A stretch of DNA of 64,000 bases from Psychrobacter arcticus 273-4 (GTDB lineage Bacteria; Pseudomonadota; Gammaproteobacteria; Pseudomonadales; Moraxellaceae): assembly GCF_000012305.1 (NCBI RefSeq), contig NC_007204.1, positions 1,798,001-1,862,000 of the forward strand, in the 5' to 3' direction. The notes under the pieces were generated by a model. That model had not been told where the DNA came from, did not search any database, and saw only the letters and a list, made by a program, of their open reading frames with translations. This document shows positions 1 through 10,066 of the stretch, in pieces (position 1 is the first letter of the stretch; the number at the start of each line of letters is the position of its first letter). The translations under genes were made by a program, and so were the position numbers.

Positions 1-306
1 AATTTAGAGCATTCCATCGCAGATTTGGACTTCTTAGAAGATGCTATGGAAATGCGTATGGATTTGGACGACGCTATTGGTGATAAAGACATATCAACGC
101 TAAAGCAGCTGCATCCACAGATTACAGAACGTCTAGCAAAACAGTCAGCAAGCTTTAAAAGTGCTTATGACAATCAAGACTGGCAAACCGCTATTGATGC
201 GACCCAAAAGCTGAAGTTTTTGGTGAAATTAAATGCTGACGTCGTGACAGCACTTGACGGTATCTCAGCGGCTACATATTTAGATGACGATGATTTGTAC
301 GTTTAA
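1..306 (+). CDS. hscB: Co-chaperone HscB, C-terminal part (cut by window edge)
   Basis: This is the C-terminal part of the J-domain co-chaperone that delivers the IscU scaffold to HscA during Fe-S cluster assembly. The reading frame is open from base 1 (it begins NLEHSIADLDFLEDAMEMR), so the TTG at 25 is internal and not a start. The visible part is the helical C-terminal domain, with the characteristic MEMR-MDLDDA and LKFLVKLNADV segments that contact IscU in the family. The J domain with its HPD motif lies upstream of the window. hscA follows 253 bp downstream and then fdx, the usual isc order. The identification rests on family pattern and on these neighbours. Confidence 0.9.
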   Translation, partial: NLEHSIADLDFLEDAMEMRMDLDDAIGDKDISTLKQLHPQITERLAKQSASFKSAYDNQDWQTAIDATQKLKFLVKLNADVVTALDGISAATYLDDDDLYV

Positions 307-559
307 TTGACGTACTTCAATCGCTTATCTCTATCCAATATTATAATATTAACTGATATTTAAAATGCGTTTCAGAAATTTTAAAAAGTGACGGTGAAAG
401 TAGTACCAACCATCCCTTATAATCTCTAACGCTAAAAGCCTTTAGCGGCTGATTGCTATATTCGAATATTTTTGTCTATCAACTTTATGTTGTACTGACG
501 GTAGCCTGCTTACTGTCTTTGTATCATTTCACTTATTCATTTTATCTTTGAGTTATCTT

Positions 560-2437
560 ATGTCTTTAATGCAAATTGCTGAACCCAATCAAAGCACTCG
601 ACCTCACCAGCATCGTTTTGGCCTAGGCATTGACCTTGGTACGACGCGTTCATTGGTCGCCGTGGTACGCTCAGGCAAGGCGCAAGTTTTGCAAGCAAGC
701 ACAGCGACAGATACCTTGTTGCCTTCTGTGGTGTATTATCCAAGTGAAGGTAGCCCATTGGTTGGCTCGGATGCCCTCGCCCATGTCATAGATGACCCAA
801 AAAACACCATTATTTCTGCGAAGCGATTTATGGGTCGTAGCCAAGCTGATATCAAGTTTTCACACCCTTACGAATTGAGTGGTGGCAAAGATGAGATGCC
901 CGCTTTTGTGACTGCGCAGGGAACGGTATCTCCCGTTGAGGTATCAGCGCGTATCTTAGCAGCGCTTGAACAGCGTGCAGCTCACGCATTGCCTGATGAG
1001 AGTATTCAAGGTGCTGTCATTACGGTACCTGCCTATTTTGATGAAGCACAGCGTCAAGCCACTAAAGATGCTGCTCAAGCAGCAGGTATCAAGGTGCTTC
1101 GTCTATTAAACGAGCCTACCGCTGCGGCGGTCGCTTATGGTCTTGACCAAGCGACTGATACCGGCGTTGAAAAACATTACCTTATCTATGATTTGGGCGG
1201 TGGTACGTTTGATGTGTCTATTTTAAAGCTAAACGACGGCGTTTTTGAAGTGCTGGCGACAGGTGGCAACAGTGCGCTTGGCGGCGATGATATCGATCGC
1301 TTATTAACCAACTGGCTGATCAAACAACTGCATATCGATCCTAAAGACGTCAGCCTATACGATAAATCCATTCTTGCCCAGCAAGCCAAAGCTTATAAGC
1401 AAGCGCTGACGGATGCTGAGCAAATTGATATTGATATCATTGTGAATGAGCAATCTTTTAAGGGTATCTTACGCCGTGAAGACCTATTAGCGATTGCAGA
1501 CCCAGTGAACCGCCGTACCTTGAGCGTCTGCGAGCAAGTTTTACGTGATGCTAATCTTTCGACATCTGACTTAGATGAAGTTATTTTAGTTGGTGGCTCG
1601 ACCCGTATGCCTGCGGTTCAGCAAGTGGTTGCTGATTTTTTTGCAAAGCAGCCGCTTTGTCGCCTCAATCCAGATGAAGTCGTCGCTTTAGGTGCTGCGC
1701 AAACTGCGCATCAATTGGTCAATGGTGGTAGTGACAACAATCTACTGCTATTAGATGTAACGCCACTATCGCTTGGTCTTGAAACCATGGGCGGTTTGGT
1801 TGAAGTGCTTATCCCGCGCAATACGCCTATTCCAGTCAAAAAACGCCAAGTATTTACCACTTATCAAGACGGTCAAACCGGCATGGTAATTCATGTAGTA
1901 CAAGGTGAACGTGAGACTGTCGATAACTGCCGCTCACTTGGACGTTTTGAGCTATATGGCATTCCGCCTATGAAAGCAGGATTTGCCCGTATTGAAGTGA
2001 CTTTTAGTATTGATGCTAATGGGCAGCTGACGGTCAGTGCGCAAGAAACCACCACCAAGACTGAAAGTGAAATTGAGATTGTGCCCTCTTATGGCTTGTC
2101 TGATGAACAAAAAGAGCAGTTACTGATTGCAGGATTTAAATACGCTGAAGAAGACAAAAATGCACGCTCATTGATTGAAACCAAGGTTGAATCAGAACGT
2201 GAAATACTGGCGTTGCAATCGGCACTGAGAGATTTTGACGCCTTACTTTCAGAAGATGCTAAGCAGTCTTTGGCGCAAACCATGCAAGACTTGCAATCTG
2301 CGCTTGGTACAGATGATTTAACCCTTATTGACGCAAAAAAACTGGCGCTTAAACCGCATAGTAATGCCTTTGCTGCTCTTATTATGAATCAAAGTGTCAA
2401 AACCAGTATGGCAGGCACCAGTGCTCAAGACTGGTAG
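560..2437 (+). CDS. hscA: Fe-S assembly Hsp70 chaperone HscA
   Basis: HscA is a specialised Hsp70 ATPase that works with HscB to release Fe-S clusters from IscU. The N-terminal ATPase domain (about residues 1-390) shows the phosphate-1 motif GIDLGTTRSL near residue 22, YDLGGGTFDVS near 210 and the LVGGSTRMP motif near 345. The substrate-binding domain follows, with LLLLDVTPLSLGLETMGG at its entry and a helical lid at the C-terminus. The length is 625 residues, close to the usual ~616. I chose the ATG at 560 (MSLMQIAEP), which matches the family N-terminus; an in-frame TTG at 548 would add four residues. No strong ribosome-binding site is visible. It lies between hscB and fdx on the same strand. 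Confidence 0.95.
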   Translation: MSLMQIAEPNQSTRPHQHRFGLGIDLGTTRSLVAVVRSGKAQVLQASTATDTLLPSVVYYPSEGSPLVGSDALAHVIDDPKNTIISAKRFMGRSQADIKFSHPYELSGGKDEMPAFVTAQGTVSPVEVSARILAALEQRAAHALPDESIQGAVITVPAYFDEAQRQATKDAAQAAGIKVLRLLNEPTAAAVAYGLDQATDTGVEKHYLIYDLGGGTFDVSILKLNDGVFEVLATGGNSALGGDDIDRLLTNWLIKQLHIDPKDVSLYDKSILAQQAKAYKQALTDAEQIDIDIIVNEQSFKGILRREDLLAIADPVNRRTLSVCEQVLRDANLSTSDLDEVILVGGSTRMPAVQQVVADFFAKQPLCRLNPDEVVALGAAQTAHQLVNGGSDNNLLLLDVTPLSLGLETMGGLVEVLIPRNTPIPVKKRQVFTTYQDGQTGMVIHVVQGERETVDNCRSLGRFELYGIPPMKAGFARIEVTFSIDANGQLTVSAQETTTKTESEIEIVPSYGLSDEQKEQLLIAGFKYAEEDKNARSLIETKVESEREILALQSALRDFDALLSEDAKQSLAQTMQDLQSALGTDDLTLIDAKKLALKPHSNAFAALIMNQSVKTSMAGTSAQDW

Positions 2438-2534
2438 CAGAGATACTTTACCATATTGCGGACATATCACATTAAGCATATTTTTATACTTTTAGATTTT
2501 ATTTTAAATGGATTAGCACCGGATAGACTACCTT

Positions 2535-2873
2535 ATGCCAAAAATTACCGTACTACCCCATCATGAAATTTGCCCAGAAGGCATCGAAGTTGAATTAGCA
2601 GCAGGCGAAAACTTATGTAAAGCCTTGCTCGAAAAAGGTATCAAGATTGAACATGCTTGCGAGATGTCAAAAGCTTGTACCACTTGCCATGTCGTAGTGC
2701 GTAAAGGTTTTAATAGCTTGGATGAGATGGATGATATCGAAGCCGACTTATTAGATCGTGCTTGGGGGCTAGAACCTGATTCACGCTTGTCTTGTCAGGT
2801 GATGCTTGAGGATGATGATTTAGTTATTGAAATTCCTAAGTACACCTTGAACCATGCTAAAGAAAATCACTAA
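2535..2873 (+). CDS. fdx: ISC-type [2Fe-2S] ferredoxin
   Basis: This 112-residue ferredoxin is the electron donor of the isc Fe-S assembly pathway. Four cysteine ligands appear in the adrenodoxin-type arrangement: Cys42, Cys48, Cys51 (CEMSKACTTC) and Cys87 (SRLSCQV). The length and the PKITVLPHHEICPEG start match the family. It lies 97 bp after hscA with no terminator between them, and a strong hairpin follows 70 bp downstream, so it is probably the last gene of the operon. Confidence 0.95.
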   Translation: MPKITVLPHHEICPEGIEVELAAGENLCKALLEKGIKIEHACEMSKACTTCHVVVRKGFNSLDEMDDIEADLLDRAWGLEPDSRLSCQVMLEDDDLVIEIPKYTLNHAKENH

Positions 2874-2943
2874 TGATTGGTGACTTTACCTATCAATTCT
2901 GTTTGAGCTCTGTGCATTGTTAATGCTATACGTCATACTCATA

Positions 2944-2978
2944 AAGAAAGCCAGCTATGTCTCATAGCTGGCTTTCTT
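2944..2978 (+). terminator. Terminator after fdx
   Basis: A perfect 16-bp stem (2944-2959 with 2963-2978) closes on a 3-nt loop, and a TTCTATTCTAA tract follows. It comes shortly after the fdx stop and probably ends the hscB-hscA-fdx transcript. The poly-T run is imperfect. Confidence 0.75.
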
Positions 2979-3107
2979 CTATTCTAATATCTGATGCTCA
3001 AGAGCCTTTCCCAAACTCTGTGTCACTGCTTATAACCCACCAACCGGAGAATAAGCAATGACCAACCAAACTGACATTTACTAAGCGATGTTAAGCTTAT
3101 CAATAAG

Positions 3108-3245
3108 TATAGTCGGTGAAAAGTAATATCGATACAACACGTACTACTGGTGCAAATTTTTCTTGCTTGCTGTGCCTACGCAGACAGAGGCTGCAAAAAA
3201 TTTACACCAGCAATACGGTAGCGACTTTAAAGTATTTCAACTATA
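3108..3245 (+). repeat. Palindromic miniature element, copy 1
   Basis: This 138-bp element runs from TATAGTCGG to TTTCAACTATA. Its core is a long imperfect palindrome: the GTACTACTGGTG...AAATTTTT arm pairs with the AAAAATTT...CACCAGCAATAC arm. Eight further copies share these ends. Here it starts 5 bp after the stop of the minus-strand HIT gene. Strand + is defined here as the reading that begins TATAGTCGG. The element carries an uninterrupted GTG-initiated frame (MKSNIDTTRTT...) that I do not regard as a gene. Confidence 0.93.
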
Positions 3246-3250
3246 TTTGG

Positions 3251-3682
3251 TTACATCTGCCAATCGAATGGCATTTGATGATGACCGCGCAATGCCATCA
3301 TCAAAGTCTGCTGCATTTGTGCCAACACTTCTTTGCTATAAGGCACCGCAGGGATGCCCCATACTGGATTGGGCCACTGCATATCATTCTGATAACGGAC
3401 AATATGATGAAAATGCAGTTGCGGTACTTGATTGCCGAGCGCTGCCACATTCATTTTGTCGGCTTGAAAGGTCTTAGCAAGTTGGCTTGATAACCAGCTC
3501 GACTCACGCAAAAACTGCGTTTGGTCTGCCTCAGACAGTTCATACAACTCTTTGATACCTGATACACGTGGCACTAGTATCAACCATGGAAATTGGCAAT
3601 CATTGATTAAACGACAGGTCGACAGTGGAAAATCGCCCACTAAAAAACTATCGGCAGCAAGTTTATGATGAAGTTGGAACAT
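3251..3682 (-). CDS. HIT-family nucleotide-binding protein
   Basis: This 143-residue protein belongs to the histidine-triad superfamily of nucleotide hydrolases and transferases. The triad region QLHFHHIVRYQND (His90, His92, His93) is followed by WPNPVWG, typical of the small proteobacterial HIT-like branch. FPWLILVPR near residue 31 matches the first strand of the fold. The substrate is unknown. It is transcribed alone on the minus strand and its stop codon is 5 bp from a palindromic element that may serve as its transcript end. ORFs on the opposite strand here are shadows. Confidence 0.85.
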   Translation of the reverse strand: MFQLHHKLAADSFLVGDFPLSTCRLINDCQFPWLILVPRVSGIKELYELSEADQTQFLRESSWLSSQLAKTFQADKMNVAALGNQVPQLHFHHIVRYQNDMQWPNPVWGIPAVPYSKEVLAQMQQTLMMALRGHHQMPFDWQM

Positions 3683-3920
3683 AATGACGGTTCTCTTGTT
3701 ATGAAACTCAAATAAAAGAATAAGAAAGGAATAAAAATTGGGCTAAAAGTTTAAATCAAACATTTAAGGTAAAAATATAGTGTCACTATTTTATCAGTTA
3801 TCCAATCGATAAAATAGCGTCATGATTTATTGTCTAAATGCCTTACTTTTTAAACCTATTAGCCCATAAGGTAAAGGATAAGCAGCTATTTTCCATAGTA
3901 TACAATCATGATTAAATACC

Positions 3921-6900
3921 CTAAACCGACTCTGCCACCATATGCTTGCTAAAATAACTTAATAACTCTTGAATCACTGTGACGCGTTGTTGCGGCGTTG
4001 CCAGTTTATCAGCATCTTGATAACGAATGCCAGACGCACCATTCATACGATAGCACTGCCCATTTGATTGGATCAGCTTGATAATAGCCAAGGCATCGAC
4101 CGGCGTATCGGGTGCAAACTCAAGCGTCATACTATTACTATTGGCATCAATTTTATTAATTTTCAATGGCTCAGCTTGTATGCGCAGTCCATGAACAGCA
4201 AATAACTGCTTGGTCTGGTCTGGTAAGGTACCAAAACGATCAATCATTTCAGTTCGAATATCGGTCAGTGCCTCTTTATCATCGGCATTGCCAATACGCT
4301 TGTAAAACAACAAACGCTGATGCACATCGTGCAAATATTCTTCCGGTATCAATGCTGAGCTATGTAGATTAATCTCACTGGTCAGCGATAATGGTGTACT
4401 TAAATCAGGCTCTTTACCAGCTTTAATGGCTTTTGTCGCCCGCTCCAGCATATCCATATATAAGCTAAAGCCTATCGCCTGCATATTACCACTTTGTTGC
4501 TTACCAAGTATCTCACCAGCTCCACGAATCTCTAAATCTTCACTTGCCAGCATAAAGCCTGCACCCAGTGTGTTAGCACGCTCAATAGCATGCAATCGTC
4601 GCTTGGCATCGCCTTTGAGCCCTTTGATAGAGGGTACCAGTAGATAGCAATAAGCCTGATGATGACTACGACCCACGCGACCGCGCAGCTGATGTAGCTG
4701 TGCCAAACCAAACTTATCCGCGCGTTCAATGATAATGGTATTGGCATTGGGTACATCAATACCGGTTTCGATAATAGTTGAACAAATTAGCACATTGAAT
4801 TTTTTATGATAATACTGCTGCATGACTTGTTCGAGTTGGCGCTCTTGCATTTGACCATGAGCAACCCCTACTCGCGCTTCTGGCACTAGCTCACGAATGG
4901 TCTCAGCCATACGCTCAATACTGGCGACATCATTATGCAATAAATAAACCTGACCACCACGCAACAGCTCACGCAAGATCGCCTCTTTCATCAGGGCTTC
5001 TGTTTTTTGCATAACAAAGGTTTTAATCGCAAGGCGACGAGCAGGTGGCGTGGCAATAATTGACATATCACGCATACCAGAGAGCGCCATATTGAGCGTC
5101 CTAGGAATCGGAGTCGCTGTCATCGACATACTATCAACATCGGTCTGAATCGCCTTAATGCGCTCTTTATGACGCACCCCAAAGCGATGTTCTTCATCGA
5201 CAATCATTAAACCTAGATTAGAGAACTTCACATCAGGCTGCAATAATTTATGCGTACCGATTACGATATCAACCTTGCCCGCTGCGAGGTCTGTTAGCAC
5301 AGTGTCTTGATGTTTTTTACCCCCAAAGCGCGAAAGCGTTTCAATACGTACCGGCCAATCAGCAAAACGATTGCGGAAATTGTCTTCATGCTGACCTGCT
5401 AGCAAGGTGGTCGGCACTAGCACCGCGACTTGGTAACCGGCACTGACCGCAATAAAGGCGGCTCGCATGGCCACTTCTGTTTTACCAAAACCTACATCAC
5501 CGCAGATGAGACGATCCATGGGCTGATTTTGCCTCATATCTTCCATCACTGCATGAATGGCATTGGCTTGGTCAGGTGTTTCTTCAAAGGCAAATTGGCT
5601 CGCAAACAGCTCATACTGTGATGGGTCTATTTTAAAGTGGATACCGACCTTTGCCTCACGCCGTGCTTGCATATTAAGCAGCTCAGCCGCAACATCATGG
5701 ATTTGCTCCAGCGCTTTTTGCTTGGCTTTGTCCCATTTTCCGCTACCAATTTTGTGCAATGGTGCAAGCGCTGGGTCGCCACCACTATAGCGATTAATCA
5801 TTTGCAGATTAGCGACCGGCACATAAATACTGGCGTCATTGGCATACTTTAAGTGAATAAACTCTTGCTCACCGTCACCAACATCTAATGTTATCAAACC
5901 ATTATAACGACCAATGCCATGCTCGATATGAACAACAGGACTGCCGTCTGTTATTTCAGTCACGCTTTTAACCAAGAACTCTTCTGAAACGCCGCTTTGG
6001 CGCCGACGGCGTGTTTGCAGTACTTGACGACCAAATAATTGGGTCTCGCTAATCAGTACCAAGCGCTCAGGCACATAGACGCCGCGTTCAATGGGCGCAA
6101 CGGTAAGACCAACCTGCGGCAAATTTTTACCATTAAGCCCAGTGGTTTTATCGGCGGCTAAAAACGCCTCAAAGCTATCATAAGCCTTGATATCAATCTT
6201 ACCTTTAAACAGCTCAATAAGAATCTCGCGACGACCTGCTGTCTCAGCGACAATCAATACAGGCGTCGCCGTTTGCGCTTGTAGTTCTAAAAACGCTAAT
6301 AGCTCAGTAAGTGGCTCTGCTTTTTGATGGTTCACTGCCAACTGCGGCGGCTCTTGCGCACTTAACGTCACTAACCCTTGCTGTTTATCAGATAATTCCT
6401 GCGGCTGTATATCCAGCTGTGGCTTAACCGCTAACGTTGGCTCTCCACTGTCAATCGCAGCAACATTATCCATCCTAGTAAGCTTATCACGTGCACTGAG
6501 TATCACCCGTGGGTAATGATTGAGGTGCTCATTAAGGGTATTTGATAATAAATACAGCAACTCAGGGGCGACAATAGGCTTGTCAATATCGTGACGACGC
6601 TCTTCATAGCGGCGCTGGATTTGTGACCAATAATCGGCCTGTTTTTCGTTAATCAGCTCATCAGTGATGAATAGCGTATCGCTTGGCAGATAAGAAAATA
6701 AACTGCTTTCTACCATCCAATCTTTTAAATCAAAAAACAGTGGCTGATAATATTCAAGTCCACTACTCGCAATGCCTGCCATCACATCTTTATGCAACTC
6801 AAACTTACGGCTATTGCTATTGGGGAACATAGCAGCAAAATTGGTGCGAAAGGTTTCACGCCCTTCATCAAGTGGAAACTCTTTTGCGGGTAGGATTTGA

Positions 6901-7652
6901 AACTGTTTAATAGGCTTTGAGATATCTGGCAATTTATGCAGTAGCGACAACGACTCTTTGCCCATACTGCTATCGTTACCACTCATCATTGCTTTAAGAT
7001 CATCAATGGTCAGCGTACGCTGAGTCTGCGGATTAAAAAAGCGAATCGTTTCAATTTCATCATCAAATAAGTCCAGACGCAGTGGAAACGGCTGACCCAT
7101 GGCAAAAATATCAATGATACTACCACGTACAGCAAATTCGCCCGGCTCAAAGACATTGTCTACCGCTCGATAACCTGCTTTTGCGAGTAGAGCACGCTGG
7201 GTATTGATATCAAATCGGTCTCCCACACTTAAATCAAAATGCTGCCCAATCAACCAGCTTGGCGGTGCCACACGATGCATCAATGCCTGTACAGATATCA
7301 GCAGCACGCCTGAGGTTGGCATATCGGTCAATAGATTGATACGTTCGCTGACAATATCTTGATGCGGTGACAGCTCATCATAAGTTAGTGTCTCCCAATC
7401 AGGAAACACATGAGCATCGACACCGCAAAACGCCAGCTCTGTCTCTATTTGATTGAGCTGATTTTGGTCACGCGTCACCACGACTTTTAGACGGTCGGCC
7501 ACATTCCATATAGGAGCTTGCACCAAACTTGCCAGCCACAAGCTACTGACCGCACCGTGCACAGGCACAAGCCAGCGCCGCTGAGCGTTTTGGATAGGGA
7601 ATAACTGCTGGTTAATCGGGGCAAAGGCGTCAGTCAAAGCAGTGATAGGCAT
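3921..7652 (-). CDS. mfd: Transcription-repair coupling factor Mfd
   Basis: Mfd is a DNA translocase that removes stalled RNA polymerase and recruits UvrA to lesions. In order: an N-terminal UvrB-like region, an RNA-polymerase-interaction domain (SPVVHIEHGIGRYNG), a helicase core with Walker A CGDVGFGKTE and DEEH box (MIVDEEHRFG), a second RecA lobe (GRVGRSHHQAYCYLL) and a C-terminal autoregulatory domain. I chose the ATG at 7652 over a TTG at 7667 because neither has a clear ribosome-binding site. At about 1243 residues it exceeds the usual ~1150. Part of the excess is a low-conservation linker rich in Q, E and A before the RNA-polymerase-interaction domain (about residues 395-450). Confidence 0.95.
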   Translation of the reverse strand: MPITALTDAFAPINQQLFPIQNAQRRWLVPVHGAVSSLWLASLVQAPIWNVADRLKVVVTRDQNQLNQIETELAFCGVDAHVFPDWETLTYDELSPHQDIVSERINLLTDMPTSGVLLISVQALMHRVAPPSWLIGQHFDLSVGDRFDINTQRALLAKAGYRAVDNVFEPGEFAVRGSIIDIFAMGQPFPLRLDLFDDEIETIRFFNPQTQRTLTIDDLKAMMSGNDSSMGKESLSLLHKLPDISKPIKQFQILPAKEFPLDEGRETFRTNFAAMFPNSNSRKFELHKDVMAGIASSGLEYYQPLFFDLKDWMVESSLFSYLPSDTLFITDELINEKQADYWSQIQRRYEERRHDIDKPIVAPELLYLLSNTLNEHLNHYPRVILSARDKLTRMDNVAAIDSGEPTLAVKPQLDIQPQELSDKQQGLVTLSAQEPPQLAVNHQKAEPLTELLAFLELQAQTATPVLIVAETAGRREILIELFKGKIDIKAYDSFEAFLAADKTTGLNGKNLPQVGLTVAPIERGVYVPERLVLISETQLFGRQVLQTRRRRQSGVSEEFLVKSVTEITDGSPVVHIEHGIGRYNGLITLDVGDGEQEFIHLKYANDASIYVPVANLQMINRYSGGDPALAPLHKIGSGKWDKAKQKALEQIHDVAAELLNMQARREAKVGIHFKIDPSQYELFASQFAFEETPDQANAIHAVMEDMRQNQPMDRLICGDVGFGKTEVAMRAAFIAVSAGYQVAVLVPTTLLAGQHEDNFRNRFADWPVRIETLSRFGGKKHQDTVLTDLAAGKVDIVIGTHKLLQPDVKFSNLGLMIVDEEHRFGVRHKERIKAIQTDVDSMSMTATPIPRTLNMALSGMRDMSIIATPPARRLAIKTFVMQKTEALMKEAILRELLRGGQVYLLHNDVASIERMAETIRELVPEARVGVAHGQMQERQLEQVMQQYYHKKFNVLICSTIIETGIDVPNANTIIIERADKFGLAQLHQLRGRVGRSHHQAYCYLLVPSIKGLKGDAKRRLHAIERANTLGAGFMLASEDLEIRGAGEILGKQQSGNMQAIGFSLYMDMLERATKAIKAGKEPDLSTPLSLTSEINLHSSALIPEEYLHDVHQRLLFYKRIGNADDKEALTDIRTEMIDRFGTLPDQTKQLFAVHGLRIQAEPLKINKIDANSNSMTLEFAPDTPVDALAIIKLIQSNGQCYRMNGASGIRYQDADKLATPQQRVTVIQELLSYFSKHMVAESV

Positions 7653-7882
7653 AGAGGATAGGATCAAAGTTATGAGTCAGAAAGCTATTATACGAATATT
7701 TGTGCAATTACCAAAATTTATGCCGTAAAGGTTTGTCACTTAGCATTTTTATAAAAAAAACAAAGAGCCAAATACTCTATGAAATAAAGGTTTAATGCTA
7801 AAAAATAAGGCTGCTAAACGCAAAGACCTCAGCTTGTGAACTAAGGTCTTCATAGCGGATTTGTCAAAAACAGCGCGTGACT

Positions 7883-8416
7883 CTAAATTAATGGCTTGTC
7901 GCTTGCGATAATCCCATTATTGTCTGCATAAACAAACATACCAGAATTCAGTGTCAAATCACCAAAGCTGATTTCGAGATCAGTTTGACCTTCATCGCGA
8001 CGATTTGACTTGCGCGGGATACAGCCAAGTGCCATTACTCCAAGCTCCATCTGCGCCATATCATCAACGTCACGAACACAGCCATAAATAATGACCCCTG
8101 CCCAATGATTATCGATCGCCGACTGGGCAATCATGTCACCTAACAGCGCACAGCGCATAGAGCCACCACCATCAACGACCAACACTTTGCCATTACCGTC
8201 TTTATCTTTGCCGTCACTGTTTAGCAGTGATTTGACTCGGCTATTATCCTCAAAGCATTTGACCGTCACAACTTCACCGCAAAACTTGTCTTTGCCGCCA
8301 AAACTATAAAAAGACTTACCTTCAATATTTGGCAAACATACCTGTGATTCAGGATTGGCATCCAATAAATCGCAGGTTACAAAATTTTCTTTAGTCATCG
8401 TTGCTGATTCTGGCAT
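7883..8416 (-). CDS. rraA: RraA-like protein (RNase E regulator / aldolase family)
   Basis: This 177-residue protein belongs to the RraA fold. In enteric bacteria RraA inhibits RNase E; related proteins are divalent-metal HMG/CHA aldolases. Visible motifs are VVDGGGSMRCALLGDM near residue 80 and GVIIYGCVRDVDDM near 107, including the family arginine and aspartate. The start is the ATG at 8416, preceded by a good AAGGAG site; the ATG at 8398 is internal. It appears monocistronic on the minus strand. Whether it regulates RNase E or acts as an aldolase cannot be read from the sequence. Confidence 0.88.
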   Translation of the reverse strand: MPESATMTKENFVTCDLLDANPESQVCLPNIEGKSFYSFGGKDKFCGEVVTVKCFEDNSRVKSLLNSDGKDKDGNGKVLVVDGGGSMRCALLGDMIAQSAIDNHWAGVIIYGCVRDVDDMAQMELGVMALGCIPRKSNRRDEGQTDLEISFGDLTLNSGMFVYADNNGIIASDKPLI

Positions 8417-8523
8417 GGTAAGACTCCTTATCTGTTATGGTTAAATGTTTTTTAGCTTATTATTAAATACTTAGGCTATTTAATCTTCTGATGCTTATCA
8501 TCAAACCTCAGCTAATCTGTAGC

Positions 8524-9225
8524 TTAATATTTTACTCGAGTCATCGCAAGCATCTGTTTATTTTCGATAATATCAGTGGTTTTGATCATAGGTTCGCTGC
8601 GATATTTACTACGATGATAGATATCATGGGCGCTCATCGCCATCGCACTAGCGACACGCTTAGCAGAAATAGGATGTAAGGATAGCGACTCGGACACCAG
8701 TGGCGAAATAAGCTGAAAGGCTTTTTGTCCCAGACTTTCAAGCGGGCGACCTTTATGCTTGCCAAGTAGTAACGATGGACGGAAAATAACCAATTGCGCA
8801 AATTCTAATGCCATTATCGACTCTTCAGTTTCAGCCTTTACCCGATTGTATAAAAAGCGACTGTTGATATCCGCATTCATTGAGGATAATAAAAAGAAGT
8901 TTTCAACACCTTTATCTTGGCACAATTTGGCAAAACCGACATTATAATCATGGTCAATCTTACGAAAAGCTTCATCACTACCCGCTTGTTTTTTGGTAGT
9001 ACCAAGGCAACTAAAGGCATCCGTTTTTCGATCAGCGCCAACGCTTGCAAAGATTTCGGCTAAGTTGTCAAAATCATTCACCTGATAGAAACGCATGCTG
9101 GCATTAATATAGCGAGGAGGACGACGTGCAATCACAATTAATGTGTCATAAAGCTCACTAAGCTGCTTCACAAGATGTTGTCCGACCAATCCTGTTGCAC
9201 CTATTACTATTGCTTTTCGCTGCAT
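8524..9225 (-). CDS. NAD(P)-binding oxidoreductase, HTATIP2-like atypical SDR
   Basis: The 233-residue protein has a Rossmann nucleotide-binding site at the N-terminus (AIVIGATGLVGQHLVKQL, residues 5-22), followed by a basic IARRPPR segment that could favour NADPH. SCLGTT near residue 73 and the YNRVK motif near 125 match the atypical short-chain dehydrogenases related to HTATIP2/TIP30. The substrate is unknown. It lies upstream of rraA on the same strand, about 100 bp away, so the two could be co-transcribed. Confidence 0.8.
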   Translation of the reverse strand: MQRKAIVIGATGLVGQHLVKQLSELYDTLIVIARRPPRYINASMRFYQVNDFDNLAEIFASVGADRKTDAFSCLGTTKKQAGSDEAFRKIDHDYNVGFAKLCQDKGVENFFLLSSMNADINSRFLYNRVKAETEESIMALEFAQLVIFRPSLLLGKHKGRPLESLGQKAFQLISPLVSESLSLHPISAKRVASAMAMSAHDIYHRSKYRSEPMIKTTDIIENKQMLAMTRVKY

Positions 9226-9753
9226 ATCCTATCCATTTATAGAGTGTTGTAAAATTTATGATAGTCAAAAATGTGATTTTTCAAAGCCCATCGGTGACGT
9301 TTACCACTTTAGTATCATACCTAAATTAATGAATCACCGAGGCTATTATGCATAATTTATTGTAAGAGATTTTATCAGCAAGCGGTTTTATTCAGCTTCC
9401 ACCCTTGTTCAGACTAAGAGATTTCCTCAATATTATGAGAAATACCTGTATAAATTCCTATTAAAGGCATAAAATTCCGCTCATCCATGTAATGGCGTAA
9501 CTTCTTTGAGCATTAATCATCAAACTTATTGTTCTAAGTGTGATAATTTGCTAAGATAACCGGCTTTACACGTCAACGCTGTTTAATTATTCCAAACAGT
9601 TCTGGCGCTTGCGATGATTTCTTACTATTAGATACTCTAATATCAGACATCGACATCATGTTTGGCGAGACGGCTGCTCGTTACTGATGATGGTTAAACC
9701 CTTTATTGTAATCCACATTCATATTTTTATCTGTCTTTATCAAGGAGATTCGC
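9226..9753. other. Intergenic region with rpsT leader
   Basis: This 528-bp gap between divergent genes has no convincing ORF. It must hold the promoters of the minus-strand oxidoreductase and of rpsT. The 3' part (about 9600-9740) is probably a long rpsT leader that ends in the AAGGAG site. I could not define promoter boxes or a structured RNA with confidence. Confidence 0.4.
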
Positions 9754-10020
9754 GTGGCTAATACTGCACAAGCTCGTAAACGCGCCCGTCAAAATACCAA
9801 ACGTCGTCAGAACTCTGCGTCACAACGCTCTATGGTTCGTACTTATTTGAAACGTGTTGACGCGGCTATCGCTGCTAAAGATTATGACGCGGCTACCGAA
9901 GCTTACAAAAAAGCGGTACCGGTTCTTGATCGCATGGCTGACAAAGGTATTCTTCATAAGAATAAAGCTGCTCGTCGTAAGAGCCGCCTAAACAAAACAA
10001 TCAAAGGCTTACAAGCTTAA
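9754..10020 (+). CDS. rpsT: 30S ribosomal protein S20
   Basis: S20 is a primary 16S rRNA-binding protein of the small subunit. The 88-residue, Lys/Arg/Ala-rich sequence (MANTAQARKRARQ ... KNKAARRKSRLNKTIKGL) is diagnostic. Translation starts at GTG 9754, with AAGGAG at 9742-9747 giving ideal spacing. It is monocistronic, with a terminator 47 bp downstream. Confidence 0.97.
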   Translation: MANTAQARKRARQNTKRRQNSASQRSMVRTYLKRVDAAIAAKDYDAATEAYKKAVPVLDRMADKGILHKNKAARRKSRLNKTIKGLQA

Positions 10021-10066
10021 GATTGGTTGCGTTTAGACCGCATGATGCTTTGATAGCATCATAACT

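Noticed and set aside
3163..3477. Open frame opposite the HIT gene, spanning an element end
   Set aside because: It runs antisense through a well-supported HIT gene and starts in the repeat element; the HIT protein has the clear family motif.
7823..7850. Hairpin AAGACCT...AGGTCTT after rraA
   Set aside because: The stem is only 7-9 bp with a mismatch and no T run follows on the minus strand; too weak to call as a terminator.
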